A stretch of DNA of 64,000 nucleotides from Microlunatus elymi (GCF_007362775.1 NZ_CP041692.1:1550001-1614000), one strand, 5' to 3'. Shown: positions 1 to 9,256, counted from the stretch's first letter. The notes: generated by a model from the letters alone, not told the origin. Numbers and translations: made by a program.

Positions 1-46
1 CGCATCGTTGCAGCGCCGATCAGCTTTCTGTGGTCGTAGCGCAGCC

Positions 47-1723
47 TCAGTTGAGGCCGAGGGCGGCTGCCATCTCTTTTCGCAGCTGACGCAGGACGCC
101 GGCGGCTGTCGTCTGCGCGTCGTCGACGCTGCGATCCTCGGTCGGCACCCGGGCCTCGAGGTAGCACTTCAGCTTCGGTTCGGTGCCGGAGGGGCGGGCG
201 ACGACCTTGATCGATTCGCCGGTGATCAACACGCCGTCGGTCGGCGGCAGCACCCCGGCCGGACCAAGATCAACTCCTGCTGCCAGGTCCTGGACGGTGA
301 CCGGCTGGTCGGCCAGCTCGGTCGGCGGATGATCGCGCAGCCGGGTCATCGCATCGGCGATGATCGTCATGTCCTCGACCCGGACCGACAGCTGATCGGT
401 GGCGTGGACGCCGTAGCGAGCGCTGATCTCGTTCAGTCGGCCGACGACGGTCTGCCCGTCGGCCTTCAGTTCGGTGGCGATCGCCAGCACCCGCAGCAGG
501 GCGGTGATGCCGTCCTTGTCGGGTACGGCGGCGGAATCGCAGCAGTAGCCGATCGCTTCCTCGTAACCGAACGCGAGCTCCGGCACTCGGCCGATCCACT
601 TGAAGCCGGTCAGCGTGTACTGGAACGGTTGATCATGGTCGGCGGCCATCGTCTGCAGCAGTGAACTGGACACGATCGAGCAGGCATAGCGGCCGGAAAC
701 CCCACGGCGCAAGGCGTCATCGGCCAGCAACACCCCCAGTTCGTCGCCGCGCAACATCCGCCAGCCGTGATTACCGGCCGAGGGGTCCGACACCGCCACG
801 GCGCAGCGGTCGGCGTCGGGATCGTTGGCGATCACCAGGTCGGCCTCGGCCTCCGTCGCCCTGGCGATGGCGAGATCGAGGGCGCCGGGCTCCTCGGGGT
901 TGGGGAAGGGCACCGTGGGGAAGTCCGGGTCCGGGTCGGCCTGTTCCTTCACCACCTCCGGTTCGTCGAAGCCGAGTCGGCTGACCGCCTCGGCGACGAT
1001 CCGGCCGCCGACGCCGTGCATCGGGGTGTAGACCCAGGACAGTGACCGCGGGGTGCCGTCCGCGATCAGGGAGGTCGCCCGGTCGAGGTACGCGTTGATC
1101 AACTTGTCGCCGACGACGCGGTAATCCTGCGACCGTGGCACCCGATCCAGTGGCTGCGCGGACACCAAGTCGATCTGCGCGGCGATGTCGGCATCGGCGG
1201 GCGGCACGATCTGCGATCCGTCGCCCAGATAGACCTTGTAGCCGTTGTCCTGCGGCGGATTGTGCGACGCCGTCACCACGACGCCGGCCACACACTCGAA
1301 GTGCCGGATGCCGAAGGCGACCACTGGCGTCGGCGTCGGTGCGGCGGTGATCAAGGCGTCGAAACCGGCCGCGGCCATGATCTCCGCGGTGTCGGTGGCA
1401 AACAACTGTGACTTGTGCCGGGCGTCGAAGCCGATGATCACCCGGCCGCCGCCCAGTTGTTGATCTTGGAGGTAGCGGGCCAATCCAGCGGCTGCCTGGC
1501 CGACGGTGACCCGGTTCATTCGATTCGGTCCGGGGCCGAGCGCGCCGCGTAGCCCGGCGGTGCCGAAGGTCAGCCGGGCACCGAACGCGTCCTCCAACTC
1601 TCGTACGGCTTCGGTGTCTGCGTCCTCGGCGGCGTTCACCAACCGATCGAGTTCAGCGACCGTGCCGGGGTCGGAATCCTGAGCACGCCAGGACGTGATC
1701 ACGTCCTCCAGATCCGAGCTCAC
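47..1723 (-). CDS. pmmB: Phosphomannomutase/phosphoglucomutase (alpha-D-phosphohexomutase family)
   Basis: A cytoplasmic enzyme that interconverts hexose 1- and 6-phosphates, feeding nucleotide-sugar synthesis or ribose-phosphate salvage. The 558 residues match the PGM2/PmmB-type family. The phosphoserine loop TASHNP places the catalytic Ser near residue 153. The metal loop DPDADR lies near residue 300, the sugar-specificity loop EEAIGY near 385, and the phosphate-binding RPSGTEPK close to the C-terminus. The start is GTG at 1723, which overlaps the stop of the upstream purine nucleoside phosphorylase gene by 4 bases (GTGA), so the two are translationally coupled. The same pair (deoD-pmmB) occurs in M. 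tuberculosis. This pairing suggests use of the ribose 1-phosphate released by the phosphorylase, but a mannose/glucose substrate is equally possible from sequence. Confidence 0.93.
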   Translation of the reverse strand: MSSDLEDVITSWRAQDSDPGTVAELDRLVNAAEDADTEAVRELEDAFGARLTFGTAGLRGALGPGPNRMNRVTVGQAAAGLARYLQDQQLGGGRVIIGFDARHKSQLFATDTAEIMAAAGFDALITAAPTPTPVVAFGIRHFECVAGVVVTASHNPPQDNGYKVYLGDGSQIVPPADADIAAQIDLVSAQPLDRVPRSQDYRVVGDKLINAYLDRATSLIADGTPRSLSWVYTPMHGVGGRIVAEAVSRLGFDEPEVVKEQADPDPDFPTVPFPNPEEPGALDLAIARATEAEADLVIANDPDADRCAVAVSDPSAGNHGWRMLRGDELGVLLADDALRRGVSGRYACSIVSSSLLQTMAADHDQPFQYTLTGFKWIGRVPELAFGYEEAIGYCCDSAAVPDKDGITALLRVLAIATELKADGQTVVGRLNEISARYGVHATDQLSVRVEDMTIIADAMTRLRDHPPTELADQPVTVQDLAAGVDLGPAGVLPPTDGVLITGESIKVVARPSGTEPKLKCYLEARVPTEDRSVDDAQTTAAGVLRQLRKEMAAALGLN

Positions 1724-2547
1724 AGCAGCCCTGCCAATCCACGCAGCAACTCACGGAGCCGATCGGTCGCGTCCCGGCCTGCCTGGACGACCTCGGCATG
1801 GTTCAACGGTTCCGGTGCGATGCCGGCCGCCGGATTGGTGACCAGCGACAGACCGAGCACCTCCATCCCGGCCTCGCGGGCCGCGATCGCCTCCAGCGTG
1901 GTGGACATGCCGACCAGATCGCCGCCGAGGATGCCGGCCATCCGCACCTCGGCCGGAGTCTCGTACTGCGGGCCGCGGAACTGCACGTAGACCCCCTCCG
2001 GCAACTCGGGGGCGACCTGATGAGCAAGATCACGAAGCCGGCGCGAGTAGACCTCGGTCAGGTCGATGAAGGTCGCACCCCGCAGCGGACTCTGCCCGGT
2101 CAAATTGATGTGATCGGTGATCAGCACGGGTGTCCCGGGCGACCAGGCCGGATTCAAACCTCCGCAGGCGTTGGTCAGCAGCACAGCGGTGGCACCCAGC
2201 GCCGCCGCCGTTCGTACGCCGTGCACGACCGCCTCGACGCCGTGTCCCTCGTAGAAGTGGGTCCGGCCGGTGAAGATCAACGCAGACTTGCCGTTCGGCG
2301 TACGCACCAACCGCAGCGCGCCGCCGTGCCCGGCCACCACCGGTCTGCGAAAGCCCGGCAGCTCGGCCAGGTCGCAACTGGCCAGCACCTCGCCGACGCC
2401 GTCCGCGGCCGCAGCCCAACCGGAGCCCAGCACCAGGGCCAGGTCTGTTCGTTCGACACCGTGACCGGCAAAATTCAGCCGTCCGCGAGCAACCTCGGCG
2501 GCCCGTTCGGCCGTCGGTTGCGGATCCTCGATCAGCGCATCAACCAC
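1720..2547 (-). CDS. punA: Purine nucleoside phosphorylase
   Basis: Phosphorolysis of purine (deoxy)nucleosides to base plus (deoxy)ribose 1-phosphate, in the cytoplasm. The 275 residues fit the trimeric PNP family. Visible motifs are the phosphate-binding LVLGSGWA near residue 40, FTGRTHFYEGH near 92, LTNACGGLNP near 125, the RGPQYETPAEVRM block near 190 (Glu and Tyr contact base and ribose), and VGMSTTLEAIAAREAG. The Asn in SLVTNPAAG is the base-recognition residue typical of 6-oxopurine-specific enzymes. The start is GTG at 2547. It is the first gene of a two-gene operon with the downstream mutase (4-base overlap). Annotated deoD in mycobacteria, although it belongs to the PunA, not the hexameric DeoD, family. 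Confidence 0.93.
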   Translation of the reverse strand: MVDALIEDPQPTAERAAEVARGRLNFAGHGVERTDLALVLGSGWAAAADGVGEVLASCDLAELPGFRRPVVAGHGGALRLVRTPNGKSALIFTGRTHFYEGHGVEAVVHGVRTAAALGATAVLLTNACGGLNPAWSPGTPVLITDHINLTGQSPLRGATFIDLTEVYSRRLRDLAHQVAPELPEGVYVQFRGPQYETPAEVRMAGILGGDLVGMSTTLEAIAAREAGMEVLGLSLVTNPAAGIAPEPLNHAEVVQAGRDATDRLRELLRGLAGLL

Positions 2548-2596
2548 ACCGGCACCCTAATGCCGTCCTGGCGCCGCTTCCCGCGCATCGTCGGTT

Positions 2597-2645
2597 CTCC
2601 CGCGCAGGTTGGTACTTGCGCGGCAGCGCCGTGGGTGCGCGGGAG
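2597..2645 (-). terminator. Inverted repeat, probable terminator of the small membrane protein gene
   Basis: CTCCCGCGCA (2597-2606) pairs perfectly with TGCGCGGGAG (2636-2645) across a 29-base loop. It lies just past the stop of the leftward gene ending at 2663 and upstream of punA. No T-tract is present, as is usual in GC-rich actinobacteria. It could also act in the punA leader. Confidence 0.45.
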
Positions 2646-2662
2646 CCGATATTCGCCGAGCT

Positions 2663-2980
2663 TCACGCAGCCCGGGACTGGTCCGGCCCGTGGTGACGAT
2701 CGAGCTTCGGGTCCGGCGCCTCCAGCAGCTCGGCCCGAGCGCGGTCGAAGGACGAGGCCTCGACGATCTCGCCGATGACGCGGCGAACCGCCCGCAGACC
2801 GGAGGACGAGGCCACCGTGCGAACGTCTTCTCGTACGCGTCGCAGGTCGGCATCGTCGTCGGATTCGGCGGGGGCCCAGTCGAGCTCGGTGCTTCGCCGG
2901 TGCGTCCGGCCGAGCAGCAGTACGACGCCCATGACCAGGGCGATCAAGATCATCCAGCTGACAACATCAAAGGCGGACAT
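2663..2980 (-). CDS. Small membrane-anchored protein of unknown function
   Basis: About 105 residues from ATG at 2980. An upstream in-frame GTG/ATG would add up to ten residues, but the GAGAG at about -11 favours 2980. The protein has one N-terminal membrane helix (SWMILIALVMGVVLLLG, about residues 8-25), then a charged cytoplasmic tail containing DDDADLRRVREDVRTV and an Ala/Arg/Glu-rich helix. I do not recognise the family. It is transcribed divergently from the MocR regulator and shares its control region, so it may be a target of that regulator. Coding quality is moderate and the opposite strand is also open here, but the membrane-anchor layout supports a real gene. Confidence 0.6.
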   Translation of the reverse strand: MSAFDVVSWMILIALVMGVVLLLGRTHRRSTELDWAPAESDDDADLRRVREDVRTVASSSGLRAVRRVIGEIVEASSFDRARAELLEAPDPKLDRHHGPDQSRAA

Positions 2981-3018
2981 GACATCCACGCTCTCGTCCG
3001 ACTGATGCAAATCCTAAG

Positions 3019-3054
3019 CCAATCTCCTAGGATTGGTCTGCAAATGGAACCAAT
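3019..3054. promoter_or_regulatory. Candidate MocR operator with three CCAAT-type half-sites
   Basis: CCAATC (3019-3024) and GATTGG (3031-3036) form an inverted pair with a 6-base spacer. ATTGGT (3032-3037) and ACCAAT (3049-3054) form a second pair with an 11-base spacer that spans the regulator's start codon. Multiple direct and inverted half-sites overlapping the promoter are typical of autoregulated MocR proteins. The patch is also AT-rich compared with its surroundings. Assignment to this regulator is inference from position. Confidence 0.45.
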
Positions 3055-4492
3055 TGAGATTGTTGATCGGATGGGCCGATGGTCGTCAGGCCGCGGCCGT
3101 CTCTCTGCGCTCCTCGCACAACGGCTGCGGGCGATGATCGACGACGGTGAACTCGGGCCGGGCGAACCGCTGCCGACCGACCGGGCGTTGGCTGCCGCGC
3201 TGGCCGTCGGCCGGAGCACCGTCGTCGCCGCGTACGAGATGTTGCGCGCCGACGGCCGGATCGTCCGCCGCCAGGGCAGCGGCACCCAGGTCGCCGGGGA
3301 GCGCCCGCCCGATCGGCCGCTGATCATTCCCGACGCCGAGACCAGCGCGCCGATCTTCCTGCAGCAGATCGAGCCGACCGCCGGAGCCATTCCGTTGGCC
3401 TGTGCCGCACCGACCAGGCCGCCGCAGGCCCTGCTGGACGCGCAGCGCACCGTCCTCGATCGGCTGCAAGGCACGGACCCGGACGCCGTCGACTTCGGCT
3501 ACTTCCCGGCCGGCCACCCGCTGCTGCGCGAGGCCGTCGCCGACCACTACCGGCGGGCCGGTCTGCCGACCGCGCCGGAGGAGATCCTGATCACCAACGG
3601 ATCGCAGCAGGCGATCAGCCTGATCACCCGATTGTTGATCACGCCGGGGGATCGGGTGCTGGTGGAAGCACCCACCTACCCGGGAGCGCTGGAGGTGTTC
3701 CGGGCCGGCGGTGCGGAGTTGGTGCCGTTGCCGCTCGGGCTGCCGCACTTCGACAAGTCCGCCGAACGGCACTCGGCCGCGTTGGGCTACGTGGTGTCGA
3801 TCTTCCACAACCCGACCGGATCCGTGCTGGGGTCGCTTCCCGGTGAGCGGCTGGCCCGGTCGGCGGATCGCAGTGGGACCTGGCTGATCGACGATCGATC
3901 CCTGTCGGAGTTGGTCTTTCCGGGCGTCGAGGTGCCGCGTCCGTTGGCGTTGCACGCCGACCGGGTGATCACCCTGGGATCGTTGTCCAAGATCATCTGG
4001 GGCGGTCTGCGGGTCGGCTGGATCAGAGCGTCACGGACCTTGATCAATCGCCTGGTCCGGGTCCGGGCCGTGCACGACATCGGTGGCTCACCGCTGACCC
4101 AGCTGGCCGCAGCCGAGCTGATCGATGATCTTGCTCGGCATCGCGACGAGATCGGTCGGCAACTGTCGGCCAAACATGATCATCTGTGCGAGCAGCTGTC
4201 CCGGCGGCTACCCGCCTGGAGGTTCACGCGGGCGGCCGGCGGGCAGAGTCTGTGGGTACGGATTCCCTACGGAGACGGGGATTCCTTCGCCCAGGAGGCA
4301 ATGCGGCACGGCGTCGCCGTGCTGGCCGGCAGCGGCCTGGACGCATCCGGCGGCGGCACCCAGCACCTGCGTCTGCACTTCCAACTGTCCACCGACCTGC
4401 TGACCGATGCGGTGGCGCGATTGGCGGAGGCCTGGCAGGTCTACCGGCCGCCCGCCGAGCCGTTGGTGGATCGGCCGAAGCTGGCGGTCTGA
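3044..4492 (+). CDS. MocR/PdxR-type regulator (GntR wHTH fused to fold-type I aminotransferase domain)
   Basis: A DNA-binding regulator whose C-terminal domain binds pyridoxal phosphate as an effector. About 482 residues from ATG 3044; ATG 3005 is an in-frame alternative. The GntR winged helix occupies about residues 15-80 (LPTDRALAAALAVGRSTVVAAYEML). A linker leads to an aminotransferase-like domain with HNPTGSV (the Asn contacts PLP), LIDDRSLSELVF, and the Schiff-base lysine in GSLSKIIWGGLRVGW. Because the PLP lysine is kept, the domain probably binds PLP. No vitamin B6 or GABA gene is adjacent. The neighbours are the divergent small membrane protein and the convergent stress protein, so the regulon cannot be named from context. 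Confidence 0.88.
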   Translation: MEPIEIVDRMGRWSSGRGRLSALLAQRLRAMIDDGELGPGEPLPTDRALAAALAVGRSTVVAAYEMLRADGRIVRRQGSGTQVAGERPPDRPLIIPDAETSAPIFLQQIEPTAGAIPLACAAPTRPPQALLDAQRTVLDRLQGTDPDAVDFGYFPAGHPLLREAVADHYRRAGLPTAPEEILITNGSQQAISLITRLLITPGDRVLVEAPTYPGALEVFRAGGAELVPLPLGLPHFDKSAERHSAALGYVVSIFHNPTGSVLGSLPGERLARSADRSGTWLIDDRSLSELVFPGVEVPRPLALHADRVITLGSLSKIIWGGLRVGWIRASRTLINRLVRVRAVHDIGGSPLTQLAAAELIDDLARHRDEIGRQLSAKHDHLCEQLSRRLPAWRFTRAAGGQSLWVRIPYGDGDSFAQEAMRHGVAVLAGSGLDASGGGTQHLRLHFQLSTDLLTDAVARLAEAWQVYRPPAEPLVDRPKLAV

Positions 4493-4499
4493 CCGGGCG

Positions 4500-5093
4500 T
4501 CACTGCTCGGATCCGCGACCTTCGGTCTCCTCGCGATGCGCCGGGGGTCTGATCCCCGGCCGACCGGCACTCGCGGCCGAGTCCATGATCCCGCGCGCCA
4601 GCCACTTGCCGGCACTGATCAGCGGGCTGTCCGGCTGCTGGGAGATCCTCGGCGGCATCACCACCACCGGGCAGGCGGCGTTGTAGACCAGGCGATGCGC
4701 CAGCATCGGGGTGCTGAAATCGGTACGCCGCGGGGCGTCGATCACCAGCAGCGCGGCGATCGTGCTGAGCGCGGTCAGCACCGACAGCGGCGTACCGTCG
4801 CGGACCTCGCAGAACGCCTCATGATCATCACCCAGCGCCTGCCGGACGTCGTCCGCCAACGCGGACTCGGCGTATTCCCGTTCACCCGCTACGTCCCGGC
4901 TGACGACCGGCGGTCGCCCGGCCGCAGCAGACGGCGGGTGTGACGGACGCCAGGCCCGGACGGCAAGCAGGCTGGCCTGCCAGCGTACGGCAGCATCCGC
5001 ACCCCAGCGCAACGCAGCCGGCGAGTGGCTGGTGTTGCTCACCCCGACCACGATCAGCGGCCGATCCTGATCAACTTCCGACTCGATCGTCAT
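4500..5093 (-). CDS. Universal stress protein (UspA family)
   Basis: Single-domain UspA-type protein of 197 residues. The first strand is PLIVVGVSNTSHSPAALRWG (about 13-32). The C-terminal part carries ALLVIDAPRR, then a helix and VYNAACPVVVMPP, the usual final strand. The ATP-binding GxxGxxxxx(S/T) loop is poorly conserved (around PRRTDFSTPMLAH), so ATP binding is doubtful. Its ATG overlaps the stop of the upstream MFS transporter by 4 bases (ATGA). The pair looks like a transporter with a co-expressed stress or regulatory partner, an arrangement seen for other Usp-transporter operons. A poorly conserved tail of about 35 residues follows the domain. Confidence 0.82.
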   Translation of the reverse strand: MTIESEVDQDRPLIVVGVSNTSHSPAALRWGADAAVRWQASLLAVRAWRPSHPPSAAAGRPPVVSRDVAGEREYAESALADDVRQALGDDHEAFCEVRDGTPLSVLTALSTIAALLVIDAPRRTDFSTPMLAHRLVYNAACPVVVMPPRISQQPDSPLISAGKWLARGIMDSAASAGRPGIRPPAHREETEGRGSEQ

Positions 5094-6538
5094 CGCCGCT
5101 CGCCCGCCGCAGGAAGATCAACTTTGGACAGCGGATCGGCGACGTCCTCCAACGACTGACCCTCGGCGTTGACGCCGAGAAGCAGTGCGACCAGTCCGCC
5201 GATGATCATCAGCGCGGCGCCGATGAAGTAGCCGATCATCAACGGCGTACGGCTGGAGAAGTCACCCATCAACGCGCCGTAGATCACCGGCGCCATCGCC
5301 CCGGCAGCCTGGCCGATGCAGAAGAAGTACGAGATGGCCTGACCGCGGACCTCCAGCGGGAAGATCTCGCTCACCGTCAGGTAGGCCGACGAAGCGCCGG
5401 CGGAGGCGAAGAAGAACGACACGCACCAGAAGATCGTCTGGGTGGTCGCGGTGAGCAGATCCAGCTGGAACAGCACGGCCGACAGCGCCAGCACCAGACC
5501 CGAGATCAGATAGGTGCCGAAGATCATCTTCCGTCTGCCGACGGTGTCGAAGAAGTGCCCCAGCAACAGTGGGCCGAGCAGATTGCCGATCGCGAACGGG
5601 AAGAAGAAGTAGCCGACGTTCGCCTCGCTGATCCCGTAGAAGCCCTTCAACACGTTGCCCTGGGAGAAGAAGATCGCGTTGTAGAGAAAGGATTGCGTGA
5701 TCATCATGGTCAGGCCGAGAATCGTTCTTCGCGGGTACTTGACGAAGAAGATCCGGACCAGCTCCCTCAGCGCGACCCGCGGATAGTCGACTACCGCGAT
5801 CGCCTTGGACTCCGGTACCGGCTCCAGATCCACACCCTCGGATCGGACCTGTTCCTCGATCTCGTCCACGGTCCGGTTCGCCTCCTCGGCGTGACCGTGG
5901 GTCAGTAACCAGCGCGGACTCTCCGGGATGTGACGTCGCAGATAGATGATGATCAAGCCCAGCACCGGGCCGACGAAGAAGCCGATGCGCCAAGCCCAGT
6001 TGGGCGAGAACAGGTTCTGGGTGACGATGGTGGCGACCGCACCGAGGGCGGCACCGGCCCAGTAGGTGCCGTTGACCGCGATGTCGACCCGGCCGCGATA
6101 GCGGGACGGGATCAGCTCGTCGATCGCGGAGTTGATTGCGGTGTACTCGCCGCCTATGCCCAGGCCGGCAATGAAGCGGAACACCCACAACATCCACATG
6201 TCCAGCGACAGGCCGGCCAGGCCGCTGCCGGCCAGGTAGATCGCCAGGGTGAGGATAAACAGCTTCTTCCGGCCGATGCTGTCGGTCATCCGCCCGAACA
6301 CCAACGCGCCGACGATCTGCCCGACCAGGTAGACAGTCGCGGTGAAGCCCACCTGGGTGGCGTTCATCTTGAATTCCTGGGCGAAACCGCCGGCCGAGAC
6401 CAGCTGGATCTCCAGGCCGTCCAGGATCCAGGAGACGCCGAGTCCGACGACGACCGACCAGTGGAACTTGGTCCACGGCAGTCGATCCATCCGGGCGGGG
6501 ACCAGGCTGATCACGGGTTCTTGCGCTGTTGCTGTCAC
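5090..6538 (-). CDS. MFS transporter, sugar-porter/metabolite:H+ symporter type
   Basis: A twelve-helix major facilitator of 482 residues. GRMTDSIGRKK in the loop between helices 2 and 3 is the MFS signature. GLGIGGEYTAINSAIDELIPSRYRGR after helix 4 and GHFFDTVGRRK in the second half are typical of the family that includes SV2-like, sialate and aromatic-acid symporters. It starts at GTG 6538, preceded by GAGGGAGG. It is the first gene of an operon with the universal stress protein. The substrate cannot be told. The divergent PfkB kinase gene (start 6787) makes a carbohydrate plausible but unproven. Confidence 0.85.
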   Translation of the reverse strand: MTATAQEPVISLVPARMDRLPWTKFHWSVVVGLGVSWILDGLEIQLVSAGGFAQEFKMNATQVGFTATVYLVGQIVGALVFGRMTDSIGRKKLFILTLAIYLAGSGLAGLSLDMWMLWVFRFIAGLGIGGEYTAINSAIDELIPSRYRGRVDIAVNGTYWAGAALGAVATIVTQNLFSPNWAWRIGFFVGPVLGLIIIYLRRHIPESPRWLLTHGHAEEANRTVDEIEEQVRSEGVDLEPVPESKAIAVVDYPRVALRELVRIFFVKYPRRTILGLTMMITQSFLYNAIFFSQGNVLKGFYGISEANVGYFFFPFAIGNLLGPLLLGHFFDTVGRRKMIFGTYLISGLVLALSAVLFQLDLLTATTQTIFWCVSFFFASAGASSAYLTVSEIFPLEVRGQAISYFFCIGQAAGAMAPVIYGALMGDFSSRTPLMIGYFIGAALMIIGGLVALLLGVNAEGQSLEDVADPLSKVDLPAAGERR

Positions 6539-6786
6539 GCTGCCTCCCTCGGGTCTTGATCATCGACGAGACCTCGGGTGCCGCGGCGGGGTAGCTACCT
6601 CGTCGTTCGGTACTCCGCTGACGAGCCTAACGATCGCACCCGGCCGCTGGCGACCCCCAAGATCGGCAGAGGCAGATTGGGCGGCGGCCGGGAACCGGCC
6701 GTGAAGCCGGTTCGGCGCGGTTCGTCGGCGGGGAGCCGTCCGCTGTGAAAGATTGGGCGCAGCGAGCGGACCCGACGGGAGGAAGT

Positions 6787-7809
6787 GTGGCGGACGAGCC
6801 GATCGACCTGCTGTTCTCCGGCGCGATCTTCTGCGACCTGGTGTTCGCCGGCGTGAGTAATCCCGAGGCAGGCACCGAGGTGTACGCCGACGGGTTTGCC
6901 ATCTCGCCCGGTGGCGCGGCGAACACCGCGGTCGCGGCGGCCCGGCTCGGTCGTCGTACGGCGTTGTTGTCCGAGCTCGGCGACGACCTGCTGGGTGAGA
7001 CGATCCGCCGCTCGCTGGCCGAGGAGGAGTGTCTCGACGTCGGCTGGATCGCCGAGCGACACGGCTACCAGACCCCGGTGACGGCGGCCATGACCGGTCC
7101 ACGGGACCGCCGCTTCGTCACCTACGCCGAGGACGAGTGCAACCTGGACTGGCCGGTCGATGCACCCGCAGTCAGCGCCGCACACGTCAGCGTGGACGGC
7201 AACCTGCGCCCCTGGGTGCGGCGGCTGCGCGAGTCCGGGACGTTGATCTACGGCGGCGTCGGCTGGGACGACTCCGGGCTCTGGAGCGAAGGCATCCTGG
7301 AACGCTTGGACCAGGTCGACGTGTTCGTACCCAACGACGTCGAGGCGATGAACTACACCCGAACCGCCACCGCCGCCGAGGCCGCGGTGGCGCTCGGCCG
7401 CTACGTCGGGCTGGTCGTCGTGACCTGCGGCCGGGACGGCGCGATCGCCTACCAGCGCGGTACCGGTGAACTGGACCGGATCGAGGCGGTGCCGATGCGG
7501 GCCGCCGATCCGACCGGAGCCGGCGACGTCTTTGTGGCCGCGCTGATGACCAGCTTCGACGTCGGCTGGCCGCTGGCGCAGCGACTCCGATTCGCCAATC
7601 TGTGTGCGGCGTTGTCGGTGCAGTCTCTCGGCGGTGCCCGCAGCGCGCCGACGCTGAGCATGATCGAGCGTTTCCTGACCTCACAGACCGTGGCCGACGA
7701 GGACCTGATCCGGGACGAACTGCCCGAGGGGGATCAGTTGCTGCGGGTGGACTGGAAGCCGGGCGCCGAGTGGGATCCGATCATCGATTGGCTGCGGACG
7801 CGGCGTTAG
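6787..7809 (+). CDS. PfkB-family carbohydrate (or nucleoside) kinase
   Basis: An ATP-dependent kinase of the ribokinase/PfkB superfamily, about 340 residues. The substrate-binding signature SPGGAANTAVAAARLG lies near residue 40. The second signature DPTGAGDVFVAAL lies near 240, with the catalytic base Asp and the anion-hole Gly-Ala-Gly. I chose GTG 6787 because GGGAGG sits 4 bases upstream; an ATG or GTG further upstream would add residues that do not look like the family. It is transcribed away from the MFS transporter, with about 250 bases between them, and the two may handle the same sugar. The exact substrate (ribose, fructose, adenosine, 2-keto-sugar) is not evident. Confidence 0.85.
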   Translation: MADEPIDLLFSGAIFCDLVFAGVSNPEAGTEVYADGFAISPGGAANTAVAAARLGRRTALLSELGDDLLGETIRRSLAEEECLDVGWIAERHGYQTPVTAAMTGPRDRRFVTYAEDECNLDWPVDAPAVSAAHVSVDGNLRPWVRRLRESGTLIYGGVGWDDSGLWSEGILERLDQVDVFVPNDVEAMNYTRTATAAEAAVALGRYVGLVVVTCGRDGAIAYQRGTGELDRIEAVPMRAADPTGAGDVFVAALMTSFDVGWPLAQRLRFANLCAALSVQSLGGARSAPTLSMIERFLTSQTVADEDLIRDELPEGDQLLRVDWKPGAEWDPIIDWLRTRR

Positions 7810-7843
7810 CCGCGCGAGGCGGGCCGTGGAACAATCCCGTTCT

Positions 7844-9256
7844 GTGACGCACGTGGTGATCATCGGAGGCGGTCCGGGCGGGTACGAGGCCGCACTGGTC
7901 GCGGCGCAACTCGGCGGCCGGGTCACCCTGATCGAGCGCGACGGACTCGGCGGCGCCAGCGTGCTCACCGACTGCGTACCCTCCAAGACGTTGATCGCCA
8001 CCGCCGAGTTGATGAGCGAGATCAACGACTCCGGCGAGCTCGGGCTGCGGTTCGGCCCCGCCGGAGATCCGTCCAGCACCGCTGCCGTCCGGGTTGACCT
8101 GGCCGCGGTCAACCAGCGGGTGCTCGGTCTGGCCCGGCGGCAGTCCGCCGACATCGACGAACGGCTGCGCCGCGAGGGCGTCGAGATCATCGCCGGCACC
8201 GGCCGGCTGGACGGTCCGCAGCGGGTGATCGCCGCGACCGCCTACGGCGAGATCGTGCTGGACGCCGACGTGGCGTTGCTGGCCACCGGCGCGCATCCGC
8301 GAGTGCTGCCCGACGCCGTACCCGATGGTGAACGGATCCTCACCTGGACTCAGCTGTACGGGCTGACTGAGCTTCCCGAGCGGCTGATCGTGGTCGGCTC
8401 CGGCGTGACCGGCGCCGAATTCGCCAGCGCCTACGACGCTCTCGGCGCCGAGGTGGTGCTGGTCTCGTCCCGGGACCGGGTGCTGCCCGGCGAGGACGCC
8501 GACGCCGCCCGAGTGCTGGAGGACGTGTTCAGCCGCCGCGGCCTGACCGTGATGGGCAAGTCCCGCGCGGCCGCGGTGCGCCGCGACGGTGATCGGGTCA
8601 CCGTCACCCTCACCGACGGTCGGGAGGTGACCGGATCGCACTGCCTGCTGGCGGTCGGCTCGATTCCCAACACCGACGGGCTGGGCCTGGAGACCGCCGG
8701 GGTGGAGACCGACGACCGCGGCAACATCCGGGTGGACAAGGTGTCCCGCACCACCGCGCGGTGGGTGTACGCGGCCGGGGACTGCACCGGAGTGCTGATG
8801 CTGGCCTCGGTGGCAGCCATGCAGGGCCGGATCGCGATGTGGCATTCGCTCGGTGATGCGGTCGGTCCGCTGGATCTTGCGTCGGTGTCGTCGAACGTGT
8901 TCACCGCCCCCGAGATCGCCACCGTCGGGGTCAGCCAGCAGCAGGTCGACGCCGGCGAGTTCGGCGCGGTGTCGGTGAAGCTGGCGCTGAAGGGCAACCC
9001 GAGGGCCAAGATGCAGGGCGTCCGGGACGGCTTCGTCAAGATCTTCTGCCTGCCGGTGACCGGGATCGTGGTCGGCGGCGTGGTTGTGGCCCCGAGGGCC
9101 AGCGAGTTGATCTTCCCACTGGCGGTCGCGGTGGCCCAGCGGATCACCGTTGATCAACTGGCACAGGACTTCACCGTCTACCCGTCCATCTCCGGTTCGC
9201 TGTCCGAGGCGGCCCGGCGGCTGCACGGTCATGATCAACTTCTGCGGAATCCGTGA
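7844..9256 (+). CDS. lpdA: LpdA-type NAD(P)H:quinone flavoprotein reductase (dihydrolipoamide dehydrogenase family)
   Basis: An FAD- and NAD(P)-dependent flavoprotein of about 470 residues. The FAD fold VVIIGGGPGGYEAALVA opens the protein. The NAD motif VVGSGVTGAEFASAY lies near residue 185, and the second FAD motif VYAAGDCTG near 305. The active-site segment reads GGASVLTDCVPSKTLI: the first of the two redox cysteines of true dihydrolipoamide dehydrogenases (normally GGTCLNxGCxPS) is Ser here. The same loss is known for M. tuberculosis LpdA (Rv3303c), which reduces quinones rather than disulphides. The start at GTG 7844 gives the same N-terminus as that protein; GTG 7826 is an alternative. 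It overlaps the sirtuin gene by 4 bases. Confidence 0.88.
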   Translation: MTHVVIIGGGPGGYEAALVAAQLGGRVTLIERDGLGGASVLTDCVPSKTLIATAELMSEINDSGELGLRFGPAGDPSSTAAVRVDLAAVNQRVLGLARRQSADIDERLRREGVEIIAGTGRLDGPQRVIAATAYGEIVLDADVALLATGAHPRVLPDAVPDGERILTWTQLYGLTELPERLIVVGSGVTGAEFASAYDALGAEVVLVSSRDRVLPGEDADAARVLEDVFSRRGLTVMGKSRAAAVRRDGDRVTVTLTDGREVTGSHCLLAVGSIPNTDGLGLETAGVETDDRGNIRVDKVSRTTARWVYAAGDCTGVLMLASVAAMQGRIAMWHSLGDAVGPLDLASVSSNVFTAPEIATVGVSQQQVDAGEFGAVSVKLALKGNPRAKMQGVRDGFVKIFCLPVTGIVVGGVVVAPRASELIFPLAVAVAQRITVDQLAQDFTVYPSISGSLSEAARRLHGHDQLLRNP

